Positions 8,563 to 16,405 of a DNA stretch of 64,000 nt are shown piece by piece; positions within the stretch are counted from its first letter, which is position 1, and each line of letters starts with the position of its first letter. A program made the position numbers and the translations under genes. A model generated the notes under the pieces. The model made no database searches. It was not told the DNA's origin and saw nothing but the letters and a program-made list of their open reading frames with translations. The DNA comes from Streptomyces ortus (GTDB lineage: Bacteria; Actinomycetota; Actinomycetes; Streptomycetales; Streptomycetaceae): positions 4,060,118 to 4,124,117 of the forward strand of contig NZ_JAIFZO010000002.1 in assembly GCF_026341275.1 (NCBI RefSeq). The letters run 5' to 3'.

Positions 8563-9564
8563 TCACACAGAGGTGGGCAATGCTTTCGCGCCATCTTCGG
8601 TCACCCGCGTCGCCCCGAAGTAGTCAGGCGTGTCGATGGAGTCGAAGCGGATCACGGCACCCGTCCGAGGGGCGTTGATCATGTATCCGCCGCCGACGTA
8701 GATGCCCACGTGCCGGATGGCCCTGGAGTTGGTGAGGTCGTCCGAGAAGAAGACCAGGTCACCGGGTAGCAGCTCGTCCCGCCCGGGGTGCGGGCCGGCG
8801 TTGTACTGGTCGTTGGCGACCCGCGGCAGAGTGACCCCCACCGTCTCGTACGCGGCCTTGGTCAACCCTGAGCAGTCGAAGCGTCCTCCCTGCTCAGGGG
8901 TGCCGTTGCCGCCCCAGAGGTAGAGCGTGCCGAGCTTCTTCTGCGCGAAGTAGATGGCACCGGCGGCCTGCTCGGAGGGCTGCACACGACCGACGGGCGC
9001 GGCGAAGCTCTCCTGCAGCGTGGTGATCGTCTTCACGTAGTTCTGGGTTTCCTTGTACGGCGGAACGCCCCCGTATTTGATGACGGCGTACGCCCCCGCG
9101 TTGTACGCGGCGAGCATGTTCTCCGTCTGGTTCCCGGGCGCGTCCTTGACGTACTTCGCGAGCGTGCAGTCGTACTTCGCGGCCGATGGAATCGCGTCAT
9201 TCGGATCCCATACGTCGCGGTCGCCGTCACCGTCGCCGTCGATTCCGTGCGTGGCCCACGTGCCGGGGATGAATTGCGCTATCCCCTGCGCGGCGGCCGG
9301 GCTCTTGGCATCGGGATTGAACCCGCTCTCCTGATAGAGCTGCGCGGCGAGAAGGGCCGGATTAATGGCGGTGCACAGATTGCCCCACTTCTGCACGAGC
9401 GTCCGGTACGCCGCCGGCACGGACCCCTTGGCGAGGCCGACCGCTCCCTGTCCCACCCCGTTGGCGAGGTTCCCGGCGACCATGTAGACGCCGACGACCA
9501 GCACCATGACGAAGCTGAGCCCCGCCCCCACGGCGGCGGTCGCCAAGATCCAGCCCTTACGCAC
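8563..9564 (-). CDS. Lytic transglycosylase plus NlpC/P60 wall hydrolase (CwlT-like)
   Basis: Two-domain peptidoglycan hydrolase of 333 residues. A signal anchor (residues 5-35) is followed by a goose-lysozyme/SLT fold with catalytic Glu in QLYQESGFNP and AAYNAGAYAV, then an NlpC/P60 domain with Cys in RFDCSGLTKAA and His in RHVGIYVGGG. GTG at 9564 fits GAGGGG at nine bases; a TTG two codons earlier is too close. The same architecture (Tn916 Orf14/CwlT) serves Gram-positive type IV secretion, and such a cluster begins 2.6 kb away on the other strand. That link is inference. Confidence 0.9.
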   Translation of the reverse strand: MRKGWILATAAVGAGLSFVMVLVVGVYMVAGNLANGVGQGAVGLAKGSVPAAYRTLVQKWGNLCTAINPALLAAQLYQESGFNPDAKSPAAAQGIAQFIPGTWATHGIDGDGDGDRDVWDPNDAIPSAAKYDCTLAKYVKDAPGNQTENMLAAYNAGAYAVIKYGGVPPYKETQNYVKTITTLQESFAAPVGRVQPSEQAAGAIYFAQKKLGTLYLWGGNGTPEQGGRFDCSGLTKAAYETVGVTLPRVANDQYNAGPHPGRDELLPGDLVFFSDDLTNSRAIRHVGIYVGGGYMINAPRTGAVIRFDSIDTPDYFGATRVTEDGAKALPTSV

Positions 9565-9771
9565 CGTCAACCGCCCCTCGCCGCACGGTAATCCGAACGT
9601 CAGTGTAGAGGCGGAAAGCCCACCGCGGAATGATCACATGCCGCCCACCGCACGGTCCCCGGTACGCGTGGATCGCGTGGGAGCCGAGGAACGCGGGCCC
9701 GGGACGGGGATACGGTGGCCGCCGAAGGCCACCGCCGCACTCGTCCCCCGTACTCGAAGAGAGCCCAGACC

Positions 9772-10080
9772 ATGTCTGACATCCCCGCGAACCTCACCTG
9801 GGAACGTGCCGCCCCGCCGGAGGCGACCGGGCCGGGCCCCTGGATCGAGCTCGCCTTCGGCGACGACGACTTCGTCTACATCCGCGAGACCAGCGACCCC
9901 GAGAACGTCGTCACGACCACCAGGAAGAAGTGGGACGCCTTCGTACTCGGCGTACAGGCAGGCGAGTTCGACCACTTCGTGGAGGGAGTGGAAGGGTTCG
10001 AGGGAGCAGGGGGATCAGGGGGATCAGAGGCGCCAGAGGGGCCAGAGGGGCCAGAGGGATCCGCGGGCGGCCGGCCCTAG
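9772..10080 (+). CDS. DUF397 protein with Gly/Pro/Glu-rich tail
   Basis: Small actinobacterial protein of 102 residues. The DUF397-like core is short (about residues 5-75: WIELAFGDDDFVYIRETSDPENVVTTTRKKWDAF, read in two parts) with the typical end WDAFVLGVQAGEFDHF. The tail carries repeats of (P)EGPEG and GGSGGS. DUF397 genes usually sit beside an XRE regulator; none is adjacent here, so this is an orphan copy. Its stop overlaps the stop of the convergent DoxX-like gene by 4 bases. Confidence 0.75.
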   Translation: MSDIPANLTWERAAPPEATGPGPWIELAFGDDDFVYIRETSDPENVVTTTRKKWDAFVLGVQAGEFDHFVEGVEGFEGAGGSGGSEAPEGPEGPEGSAGGRP

Positions 10081-10445
10081 GCGGTCCTGGCCACGCGCCG
10101 CGCCCACAGCACCAACGGCACCTGCAGCGGCAGCCGGGCCAGCGCCGCCGCCTTCCGGGGCGCCGGCCGGTGACGCCGGTCCACCGCCATCTGGACATTC
10201 GCGGGGAACACCCCGACGAAGAACGCTGTGGTGGCCAGCGCCGCCACCCGCCTCGTACGCGGCACCGCCACCCCGGCCGCCAGCGCCAGCTCGACGGCAC
10301 CGCTCGCGTACGTCCAGGTCCGCGGCGAGCCGGGCAGCGCGCGCGGGACGATCGCGTCGAACTGCCTCGGCACCGCGAAGTGGGCGACCGCCGCGGAGGC
10401 CAGCAGGCCCGCGAGCAACAGGGGTGAGCGTTCCGACCTTGGCAC
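10077..10445 (-). CDS. DoxX-like small membrane protein
   Basis: Polytopic protein of 122 residues with about four hydrophobic segments, including LLLAGLLASAAVAHF, YASGAVELALAAGVAV and AALATTAFFVGVFPANVQMA. It resembles DoxX/MauE-type small membrane proteins of unknown role. GTG start (VPRSERSP) has GGAGGA at good spacing; longer in-frame starts run into non-coding-looking sequence. Confidence 0.75.
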   Translation of the reverse strand: MPRSERSPLLLAGLLASAAVAHFAVPRQFDAIVPRALPGSPRTWTYASGAVELALAAGVAVPRTRRVAALATTAFFVGVFPANVQMAVDRRHRPAPRKAAALARLPLQVPLVLWARRVARTA

Positions 10446-10521
10446 GGTTCCTCCTCCGAGAGCCCACGAAAGGCTGTGGCAACGGCTGCCGTGCGAGGTT
10501 ACTCGAAAGTAAGTACCTGGT

Positions 10522-11166
10522 TCAGGAAGGCTCCGGCTCCGCCCCCGTGTACGCGGCGGTCGTCCGGTCCGCCCTCCCCCGCGCGACCTCCTCGGCCTCA
10601 CCGCCGGCGACGGCAGCCGCGTACCAGCCCTCGCTGCTCAGCCGGACGAACCGCAGCCCATCCTCGGTCCCGAACCAGGCCATGGCCTCCTGAGGATCCA
10701 CGGCCGCGCCGGAGGACAGGTGGAGGGTGAGTCCGATGAGCGCCATGTCCCAGCCGACACCGACGGCCCCGGGCCCGAACTGCTGCCACTTCTCGTCGTC
10801 GTCGGGAGCGATGTGGTCCAGCTCGAAGCGCGTACCGCCGTCCGCCACGGGGGTCAGCCGGAGCTCGATCCAGCTGACGTTCCCGCCGAACTCCCAGGTC
10901 GCGGTGAAGCCCTTCGGCGGATCGCAGCGCTCCACGGTGCCACCGGCGTTGCCCTCCAGCTGGTATGTGCCGCCGGGACGCAGTTCGCCGGTGACGGGCA
11001 GGAACCAGCGCAGGATGCGCTCGGGATCGGTGCAGGCCTCCCAGAGGTCCTCGACGGTCGTGTCGTACGTCTGACTTACGGTCACCACGTGGGCTTCGCC
11101 CGCCTCGATGACCCGGCTGCCGACCGTGCGCCGCACGGCGTTGATCTGATGACTTACGTCGATCAT
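10522..11166 (-). CDS. SRPBCC/AHSA1-family START-like protein
   Basis: Cytosolic hydrophobic-ligand-binding fold of 214 residues. The AHSA1 pattern is clear: TVSQTYDTTVEDLWEACTDPERILRWFLPV, read in parts, then GGTYQLEGNAGGTV, GFTATWEFGG and WDMALIGL. The ATG (MIDVSHQ) has GGAGGAGG seven bases upstream; the further MEEEQR start lies inside that ribosome site. It follows an ArsR gene on the same strand, a standard pairing in which ArsR controls the AHSA1 gene. Function is unknown. Confidence 0.88.
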   Translation of the reverse strand: MIDVSHQINAVRRTVGSRVIEAGEAHVVTVSQTYDTTVEDLWEACTDPERILRWFLPVTGELRPGGTYQLEGNAGGTVERCDPPKGFTATWEFGGNVSWIELRLTPVADGGTRFELDHIAPDDDEKWQQFGPGAVGVGWDMALIGLTLHLSSGAAVDPQEAMAWFGTEDGLRFVRLSSEGWYAAAVAGGEAEEVARGRADRTTAAYTGAEPEPS

Positions 11167-11219
11167 GCGCTGCTCCTCCTCCATGTCCTTCGCTACAGGA
11201 GTTCACCAGAGATCACTGC

Positions 11220-11297
11220 AAGGGATCGCTACAGGGGATCGCCACAGGGGATGGCTGCGGGGGACGGCTACGGGGGACGGCTACGGGGAATCGCTGT
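11220..11297. repeat. 13-bp tandem repeat, six copies
   Basis: Six adjacent 13-base units of the form (a/g)gggga(t/c)(c/g)gctac, 11220-11297. The array fills the gap between the arsR-type stop and the AHSA1 start and runs into the last codons of the ArsR gene. Confidence 0.85.
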
Positions 11298-11640
11298 CGC
11301 CGGGCCGCTCACGGAGCCGGCGTTCGCGCTTGCCCCGGGCCACCTCGGTGGACAGGGCGTCGAGACGGGGCGTCCAGAACCGCCGGAAGCGGTCCAGCCA
11401 GGCGTCGACGTCCCGCAGGGGGTCGGAGTTCACGGCGTACAACCGCCGGGCCCCCTCCGGCCGGACCGTGGCGAAGCCGTTCTCCCGCAGGACCTTGAGG
11501 TGCTGCGAGACACCGGGCTGCGATATCCCGAACTCCTCCCGCACGACCTCGCTCACCGCCCCGGAACTCATCTCGCCCTCCGCGAGCAGCTCCAGGATCC
11601 GCCGGCGAACGGGGTCACCGAGTACGTCGAATGCGTGCAC
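11281..11640 (-). CDS. ArsR-family winged-helix repressor
   Basis: DNA-binding protein of 119 residues. The wHTH occupies residues 1-85: DVLGDPVRRRILELL, SGAVSEVV, ISQPGVSQHLKVLRENGFATVR. No cysteine metal site is seen, fitting the metal-free ArsR branch that pairs with AHSA1 genes. The GTG start has no clear ribosome site and may be leaderless. The C-terminal residues GDSDSP are encoded by the last unit of the 13-bp repeat. Confidence 0.9.
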   Translation of the reverse strand: MHAFDVLGDPVRRRILELLAEGEMSSGAVSEVVREEFGISQPGVSQHLKVLRENGFATVRPEGARRLYAVNSDPLRDVDAWLDRFRRFWTPRLDALSTEVARGKRERRLRERPGDSDSP

Positions 11641-12169
11641 CCGGCGAACGTATCACCGAAAGCTTATATAAGCGCAAGGCGATAGGAAGTGGGGGTACCC
11701 GCTCAGCGCCCGTTCGCCCCGGCACACCCGCCCCCCCGTCCGGGATAACCTGCACCACGACAGAACGGGTGGCGTCTACACACCAGAAGACGCACGGCCC
11801 GGAGGACATCGGCACGACGGACCGGCGCACTCGGGACGGAGTCGGGCTCGATGGCCGGGCGGAATCGGCCACTATCAGTTGGCGCTCACGCAAGAGAAGC
11901 TAACGACGGAACCACACCACAGGTTTCGCACGACTTCGTTGCCCGGCGTGACCTGCCGTGATACACAGAGTGACGATGCATCCCCCGCCAAACCGGCCTG
12001 CGCCCCCCTGAGGGGTCCCGCGAGCACCGGTGACAAGGGATTCGCACGAAAACCGCCAATCAATGACGCCAAGTCGACATGCGACCGCATCATTGTCAGC
12101 GACAATAGCCGTGACCTCTGCGCAGAGTGGCAGAGGAGGCAGAACAACCCACTAGGGGCGGTGACTTAC
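11641..12169 (+). promoter_or_regulatory. Upstream region of the secretion-like cluster
   Basis: About 530 bases with lower GC and no convincing gene. A candidate promoter is TTGCCC (11939-11944) and TACACA (11962-11967), 17 bases apart. A perfect inverted repeat ATTGTC-AGC-GACAAT lies at 12092-12106, a possible operator. The longer open frame running into the next gene from 11879 has non-coding composition and is rejected. Confidence 0.45.
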
Positions 12170-12478
12170 ATGCTTTTCGCAGCCGAAAAGGGCGACATCA
12201 ACACGATCATCGGCGGAATCGCTCCGGACTGGGGCCCGTTCGGCACCCTGGGCAACGAAGCCCGCGTGATGATCGAGGTCGTGATGGCGGTCGCCATCCT
12301 GCTGTGCCTCGGCATCGCGATCTGGGGAGCGGCGAAACAACGTATCGGCGCGACCGCCCTCCGCGACACCTTCAGCGCGGAACAGGGCAAGGGTCTGATC
12401 ATCGCGGGTCTCACCGGGGTCTTCATCATCGGCTCACTGGGCACGCTCTTCACGATCGTGTACGGCATGGCCGTCTAG
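12170..12478 (+). CDS. Two-helix small membrane protein, VirB2/pilin-like position
   Basis: Protein of 102 residues, first in the secretion-like cluster. Start MLFAAEKGDINTI has AGGGGCG about nine bases upstream. Two strong membrane helices, about residues 30-53 and 76-100, flank a short basic loop (AAKQRIGATALRDTF). Length, topology and position resemble VirB2/TrbC-type subunits or other small T4SS membrane proteins, but there is no sequence proof. Hypothetical; structure prediction would help. Confidence 0.75.
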   Translation: MLFAAEKGDINTIIGGIAPDWGPFGTLGNEARVMIEVVMAVAILLCLGIAIWGAAKQRIGATALRDTFSAEQGKGLIIAGLTGVFIIGSLGTLFTIVYGMAV

Positions 12479-12578
12479 GCGGCCGCCGGCCAGGTGCCCC
12501 CGCGCCCGGCCGGTCCCGCACCTTCACTCCTCTACCCCACCCGTCCGTCGTGCCCACCGGCTGAGGTTGCGTCTCCTG

Positions 12579-12674
12579 ATGTCCAGTCACCACACCGCGC
12601 CCACGCGGGAACCAGCGGGGCCACCGTCGTACGACGACGTTCCGCATGAGGTCGAAGGGGCGTACGCGGCATGA
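12579..12674 (+). CDS. Possible 31-residue leader ORF overlapping the VirB8-like gene
   Basis: ATG at 12579 opens a frame of 31 residues, starting MSSHHTAPTREPAG and containing PPSYDD, that ends in an ATGA overlap with the next gene start (12671). GAGG lies 12 bases upstream. Third-position GC is about 74 percent, lower than in flanking genes. The overlap suggests translational coupling. It may equally be chance. Confidence 0.35.
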   Translation: MSSHHTAPTREPAGPPSYDDVPHEVEGAYAA

Positions 12675-13513
12675 ATCTCGGCGACGAACACGGAGCGCGT
12701 GGCGAGGACGGCGGGTACGGAGGTACCGGCCAGACACGCACACGGCTCCCCGACAGTGCGGGTGACGTCTACGGAGGGGCACGACGCGGCGGCCGTTCGT
12801 CCTCCCGCAGCCTCGTCACGGTGGTGGGCGTCGTGGTCCTCCTGATCGCCGCCATCGCCTTCGCGAACCGAGGCGACGGAAACCGCGACTCCCCGGACAA
12901 CGGCGGCACCGCCAAATCGGGCACGACCCCCACGTCCCCCTCCGGCGAACACCCGGTGAAGTCCAAAACGGGCGGCATCCCGACCGGGTACACCCAGGAC
13001 GACCACGGCGCCCAGAGCGCGGCAGCGAACTACTCGGTGGCGCTGGGTTCCGACGCCATGTTCAACACCGCCAAGCGGCACGAGATCCTGCAGACGATCG
13101 CCGACCCTGGCTCGCTCGACCGACTCCGGTCCGATCTCGACGCGGACTACTCAGCGGGGCTCCTGAAGAAGATCGGTCTCGACGAGGACGGCGGCACACC
13201 CGCCGGCAGCACCTTCGTCAACCGCACCCTGCCGGTGGGCACCAAGGTCACGTCCAGCGGCGGCGGGTCGGCCACCGTCGAAGTCTGGTGCAACAGCCTC
13301 TTCGGTCTGACCGGAGAGGCATCCACCAAACCCGTGACCAGCGGCTGGTTCACCTTGACCGTGAAGTTGAAGTGGGCCGACGACGACTGGAAGGTCCGGG
13401 ACACCAGCCAGAAGACCGGTCCCACCCCCGTCAACGGTGACAACCCCGTCTCCGGGTCCGACGAGATCGGCAAGGCGGTCGAGGAGTTCGGAGGGTTCAC
13501 TTATGGCCGGTAA
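12671..13513 (+). CDS. VirB8/TcpC-like single-pass membrane protein
   Basis: Protein of 280 residues. A Gly/Arg-rich cytoplasmic N terminus is followed by one membrane helix (about residues 47-65, LVTVVGVVVLLIAAIAFA), a Ser/Thr/Pro-rich linker and an extracytoplasmic domain (about 105-280). The latter contains SAAANYSVALGSDAMFNTAKRHEILQTI (in parts) and VKLKWADDDWKVRD, the pattern of NTF2-like VirB8/TcpC scaffold domains. It overlaps the next gene by 11 bases. The assignment rests on topology and context rather than a diagnostic motif. Confidence 0.75.
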   Translation: MNLGDEHGARGEDGGYGGTGQTRTRLPDSAGDVYGGARRGGRSSSRSLVTVVGVVVLLIAAIAFANRGDGNRDSPDNGGTAKSGTTPTSPSGEHPVKSKTGGIPTGYTQDDHGAQSAAANYSVALGSDAMFNTAKRHEILQTIADPGSLDRLRSDLDADYSAGLLKKIGLDEDGGTPAGSTFVNRTLPVGTKVTSSGGGSATVEVWCNSLFGLTGEASTKPVTSGWFTLTVKLKWADDDWKVRDTSQKTGPTPVNGDNPVSGSDEIGKAVEEFGGFTYGR

Positions 13514-14834
13514 CCCGCAGCGCGTGCTCAGGTTCACCAGCGTCGTAGCAGCCGTGCAGGCCACGGTTGTTCTGCTGGCTTCGCGGGCCCACGCGGCTCC
13601 GACGCCGACACCGAGCCCTTCGGAAGATTACTGCTCACAGATTTCAGGTCAGGCCAGGGACTACTGCGAACAGGGCAGTAACAACCGCAACGCCCCCTCC
13701 CTAGACGACCCCACCACCGCCCTCGACCCCCTCGCCTCCCTCGCCAAGGGCTGCGCGAAAGCCGCCTCCTGGACCATCGACAAGCTCAGCGACGCCGTCC
13801 AGAACACGGCGACCGTCGACTTCACGAACCCCACGTTCCTCCAGCAGTACGCAGTCGTCTTCGCCGCGTCGACCATCCTCACCCTCCTCCTGTGGCTGCT
13901 CGCGGTGGCCAAGCGCGCCGTGCGAGGCGTCCCCCTCAGCACGGCCATCGGCGAAGCCATCGGCTTCCTCTGGCTGACCGTGCTCGCCTCCGCCTTCACC
14001 CCCCTCGTCCTCTACACCGTCGTCTCGGCGACCGACGGCATCGCCGAGGTCCTCGCCAAGACGACCGGCAATCAGACCGACACGTTCTTCGGCAACTTCT
14101 CCGGCGCCCTGAACAAGGGCACCGACATCGGCGGCGGCCCGATCATGCTGATCGTGGTCTCCCTCGTGTCGATCCTCGCCGCCGGCGTCCTCTGGCTCGA
14201 ACTGGTGATCCGCGCCGCCCTCCTCTACGTGGGCGCGCTCCTCGGCACCGTCGTCTACGCCGGACTCGTCGACAAGAACCTCTGGGGCCACGTCCGCCGC
14301 TGGGCCGGCATCATGATCGCCGTCATTCTCGTCAAACCCGTCATCGTGATCGTGCTCGGCCTCGCCGGAGCCCTCTCCGCGGAGGACGGCCCGGACTCCT
14401 TCTCCGCCGTCGTCTCCGGCCTCGCGATCATCCTGCTCGCCATCTTCGCCAGCGCGATGATCTACCGCTTCGTCCCCGGCTTCGGCGACGAGATCGCGGG
14501 CGGCCGCAACAACCGCATCATGCAGGGCGCCGAGGGCAAGGCCGCGGCGGCCATCAGCTCGCCCGCCCACCTCGTCGCCCAGGGCATCAAGACCCACAGC
14601 ACCCGAGCCGACAACAACGGCGGAGGCGGAGGCGGCGGCAACGCCGGCGCCCGCCCCTCGAACCCCGTCTCCGGCGGCGTCGCGGCCCACAGCACACGCG
14701 GCGCGGGATCGGGCGGCGGTGGAGCAGTCCCCTCCGCACCCCCACCCCGCTCCAGCCCGATCAACACCCCCCACGCCGGGAACAATCGAAACAACAGCAA
14801 CAGCAGCAACCGCACGGGAGGTGAAGGGCGTTGA
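13503..14834 (+). CDS. VirB6/TrbL-like polytopic membrane protein
   Basis: Protein of 443 residues. ATG at 13503 has GGAGGG upstream and lies inside the previous gene. A signal peptide ends AHA-AP; residues 35-65 hold two CxxxxxxxxxC-like cysteines (YCSQISGQARDYC). Five or six long hydrophobic helices follow between residues 115 and 330, then a hydrophilic Gly/Asn/Ser-rich tail of about 100 residues. This topology fits the VirB6/TrbL channel component. It overlaps the next start as TTGA. Confidence 0.8.
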   Translation: MAGNPQRVLRFTSVVAAVQATVVLLASRAHAAPTPTPSPSEDYCSQISGQARDYCEQGSNNRNAPSLDDPTTALDPLASLAKGCAKAASWTIDKLSDAVQNTATVDFTNPTFLQQYAVVFAASTILTLLLWLLAVAKRAVRGVPLSTAIGEAIGFLWLTVLASAFTPLVLYTVVSATDGIAEVLAKTTGNQTDTFFGNFSGALNKGTDIGGGPIMLIVVSLVSILAAGVLWLELVIRAALLYVGALLGTVVYAGLVDKNLWGHVRRWAGIMIAVILVKPVIVIVLGLAGALSAEDGPDSFSAVVSGLAIILLAIFASAMIYRFVPGFGDEIAGGRNNRIMQGAEGKAAAAISSPAHLVAQGIKTHSTRADNNGGGGGGGNAGARPSNPVSGGVAAHSTRGAGSGGGGAVPSAPPPRSSPINTPHAGNNRNNSNSSNRTGGEGR

Positions 14835-16399
14835 CGACTGATTCCCACGTGGCCCATACGTCCCATCCGGTCACGCCCCGCCGTACATATCTGATCGGCC
14901 GCGCCCGGCCGAGCGCGATCGTCGGCCGCAACCGCGAGTCCGGCGAGATCGGGCTCATCATCGCGGGCGCGTTCCTCGGCATGATGTGCGGCCTGATCGT
15001 CCCCGTGCTCTCCCTGCGCATCGTGCTGCTCATGGGCTTCCCGATGCTGGCGCTGGCCGCGGTCTACGTCCCGTACAAGCGGCGGACCTTCTACAAGTGG
15101 TTCGAGATCAACCGCAGTTACAAGCGCGGCCTGCGCCGCGGCACCGCCTACCGCAGCGACGTCATGGAGTCGGGCACGCGCATCGACGGCCGCGAGGTCG
15201 AGATCGGCCCGCCCCCGGGCATCGGACGCATCTCCTGGCTCGCGGCACCGTTCGGCCCGGACGAGATCGCCGTCCTCCTGCACGCCGACCGCAAGACCGT
15301 CACCGCCGCCATCGAGATCGAGGGCCCCGGCGTCGGCCTGCGCGACAGCGAGGACCAGGAAGCCCTCGTCGACCGCTTCGGCACCCTCCTCAAGCACGTC
15401 GCCAACGGAGACGGCTTCGTCACCCGCATCCAGATGCTCGCCCGCACCCTCCCCGCCGACCCGGACGCCCACGCCAAGGACGTCTCCGTACGCGGCGACG
15501 ACCGGGCACCCGGCTGGCTGCGGGAGTCGTACGAGCAGCTCTCCTCCATGGTGTCGACCAGCAGCGAACAGCACCGCGCCTACCTCGTCGCCTGCATGCA
15601 CTACTCACGCGAACTGGCCGCCGAGGCCCACGCGATGGCCCGCGCCGCCCGTCCCAAGGGCGGCAAGAGGCTCGACAAGGACTCCGGACTCGCCGTCGTC
15701 ATGGCCCGCGAGCTCACCGACATCTGCTCCCGCCTCCAGGAGGCCGACATCCGGGTCCGCCAGCCGCTCGGCCAGGGCAGACTCTCCTCCCTCGTGCACT
15801 CGATGTACGACCCGGACCACCCCATCGACCACATCCAGGCCATGACCAAGCGCAACGCCTGGCCGGCCGAACTGGACGCCATGGAGCCGACCTACCTCCA
15901 GGCCAAGACCCGCGAGTCCTCCACTCGCGCCCCCTGGTGCCACTCCACGGCCTGGGTGAAGGAATGGCCGATGACCCCGGTGGGCGTCAACTTCCTCGCC
16001 CCGCTGCTGGTCCACACCCCGGACGTCATCCGCACGGTCGCCGTCACGATGGACCTCGAACCCACCGAGGTCGCCATCGAACGGATGCTGACCGAAAAAA
16101 CCAACGACGACGCCGAGGCCAGCCGCCAGGCCAAGATGAACCGCACCGTCGACCCCCGCGACGTCGCCTCCCACAACCGCGTCGACCAGCGCGGCCAGGA
16201 CCTCGCGAGCGGCGCCGCCGGCGTCAACCTCGTCGGGTACATCACCGTCTCGTCCCGCAACCCCGAGGCGCTCGCCCGCGACAAGCGGACGATCAGAGCC
16301 TCGGCCGGCAAGTCGTATCTCAAGCTCGAATGGTGCGACCGCGAGCACCACCGCGCCTTCGTCAACACACTCCCGTTCGCGACCGGCATCCGGAGGTAG
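14831..16399 (+). CDS. PrgI-like/VirB4 N-terminal-type protein (SCO6880-type)
   Basis: Protein of 522 residues. The TTG start overlaps the previous stop (TTGA) and has GGAGGTGA upstream. Two adjacent membrane helices (about residues 37-80: LIIAGAFLGMMCGLIVPVLS and onward) are followed by YKRRTFYKWFE, as in PrgI-type proteins. A long soluble region then resembles the N-terminal half of VirB4 ATPases (ARTLPADPDAH..., QLSSMVSTSSEQHRAYLV in parts), with no Walker motifs. The ATPase half is the next gene. I recall this as the type NCBI calls SCO6880 family; that is memory, not a search. Confidence 0.8.
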   Translation: MTTDSHVAHTSHPVTPRRTYLIGRARPSAIVGRNRESGEIGLIIAGAFLGMMCGLIVPVLSLRIVLLMGFPMLALAAVYVPYKRRTFYKWFEINRSYKRGLRRGTAYRSDVMESGTRIDGREVEIGPPPGIGRISWLAAPFGPDEIAVLLHADRKTVTAAIEIEGPGVGLRDSEDQEALVDRFGTLLKHVANGDGFVTRIQMLARTLPADPDAHAKDVSVRGDDRAPGWLRESYEQLSSMVSTSSEQHRAYLVACMHYSRELAAEAHAMARAARPKGGKRLDKDSGLAVVMARELTDICSRLQEADIRVRQPLGQGRLSSLVHSMYDPDHPIDHIQAMTKRNAWPAELDAMEPTYLQAKTRESSTRAPWCHSTAWVKEWPMTPVGVNFLAPLLVHTPDVIRTVAVTMDLEPTEVAIERMLTEKTNDDAEASRQAKMNRTVDPRDVASHNRVDQRGQDLASGAAGVNLVGYITVSSRNPEALARDKRTIRASAGKSYLKLEWCDREHHRAFVNTLPFATGIRR

Positions 16400-16405
16400 G
16401 ACTAC

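Noticed and set aside
11879..12169. N-terminal extension of the first secretion-cluster gene
   Set aside because: Lower GC, low third-position GC and no similarity to a protein; a ribosome site precedes ATG 12170.
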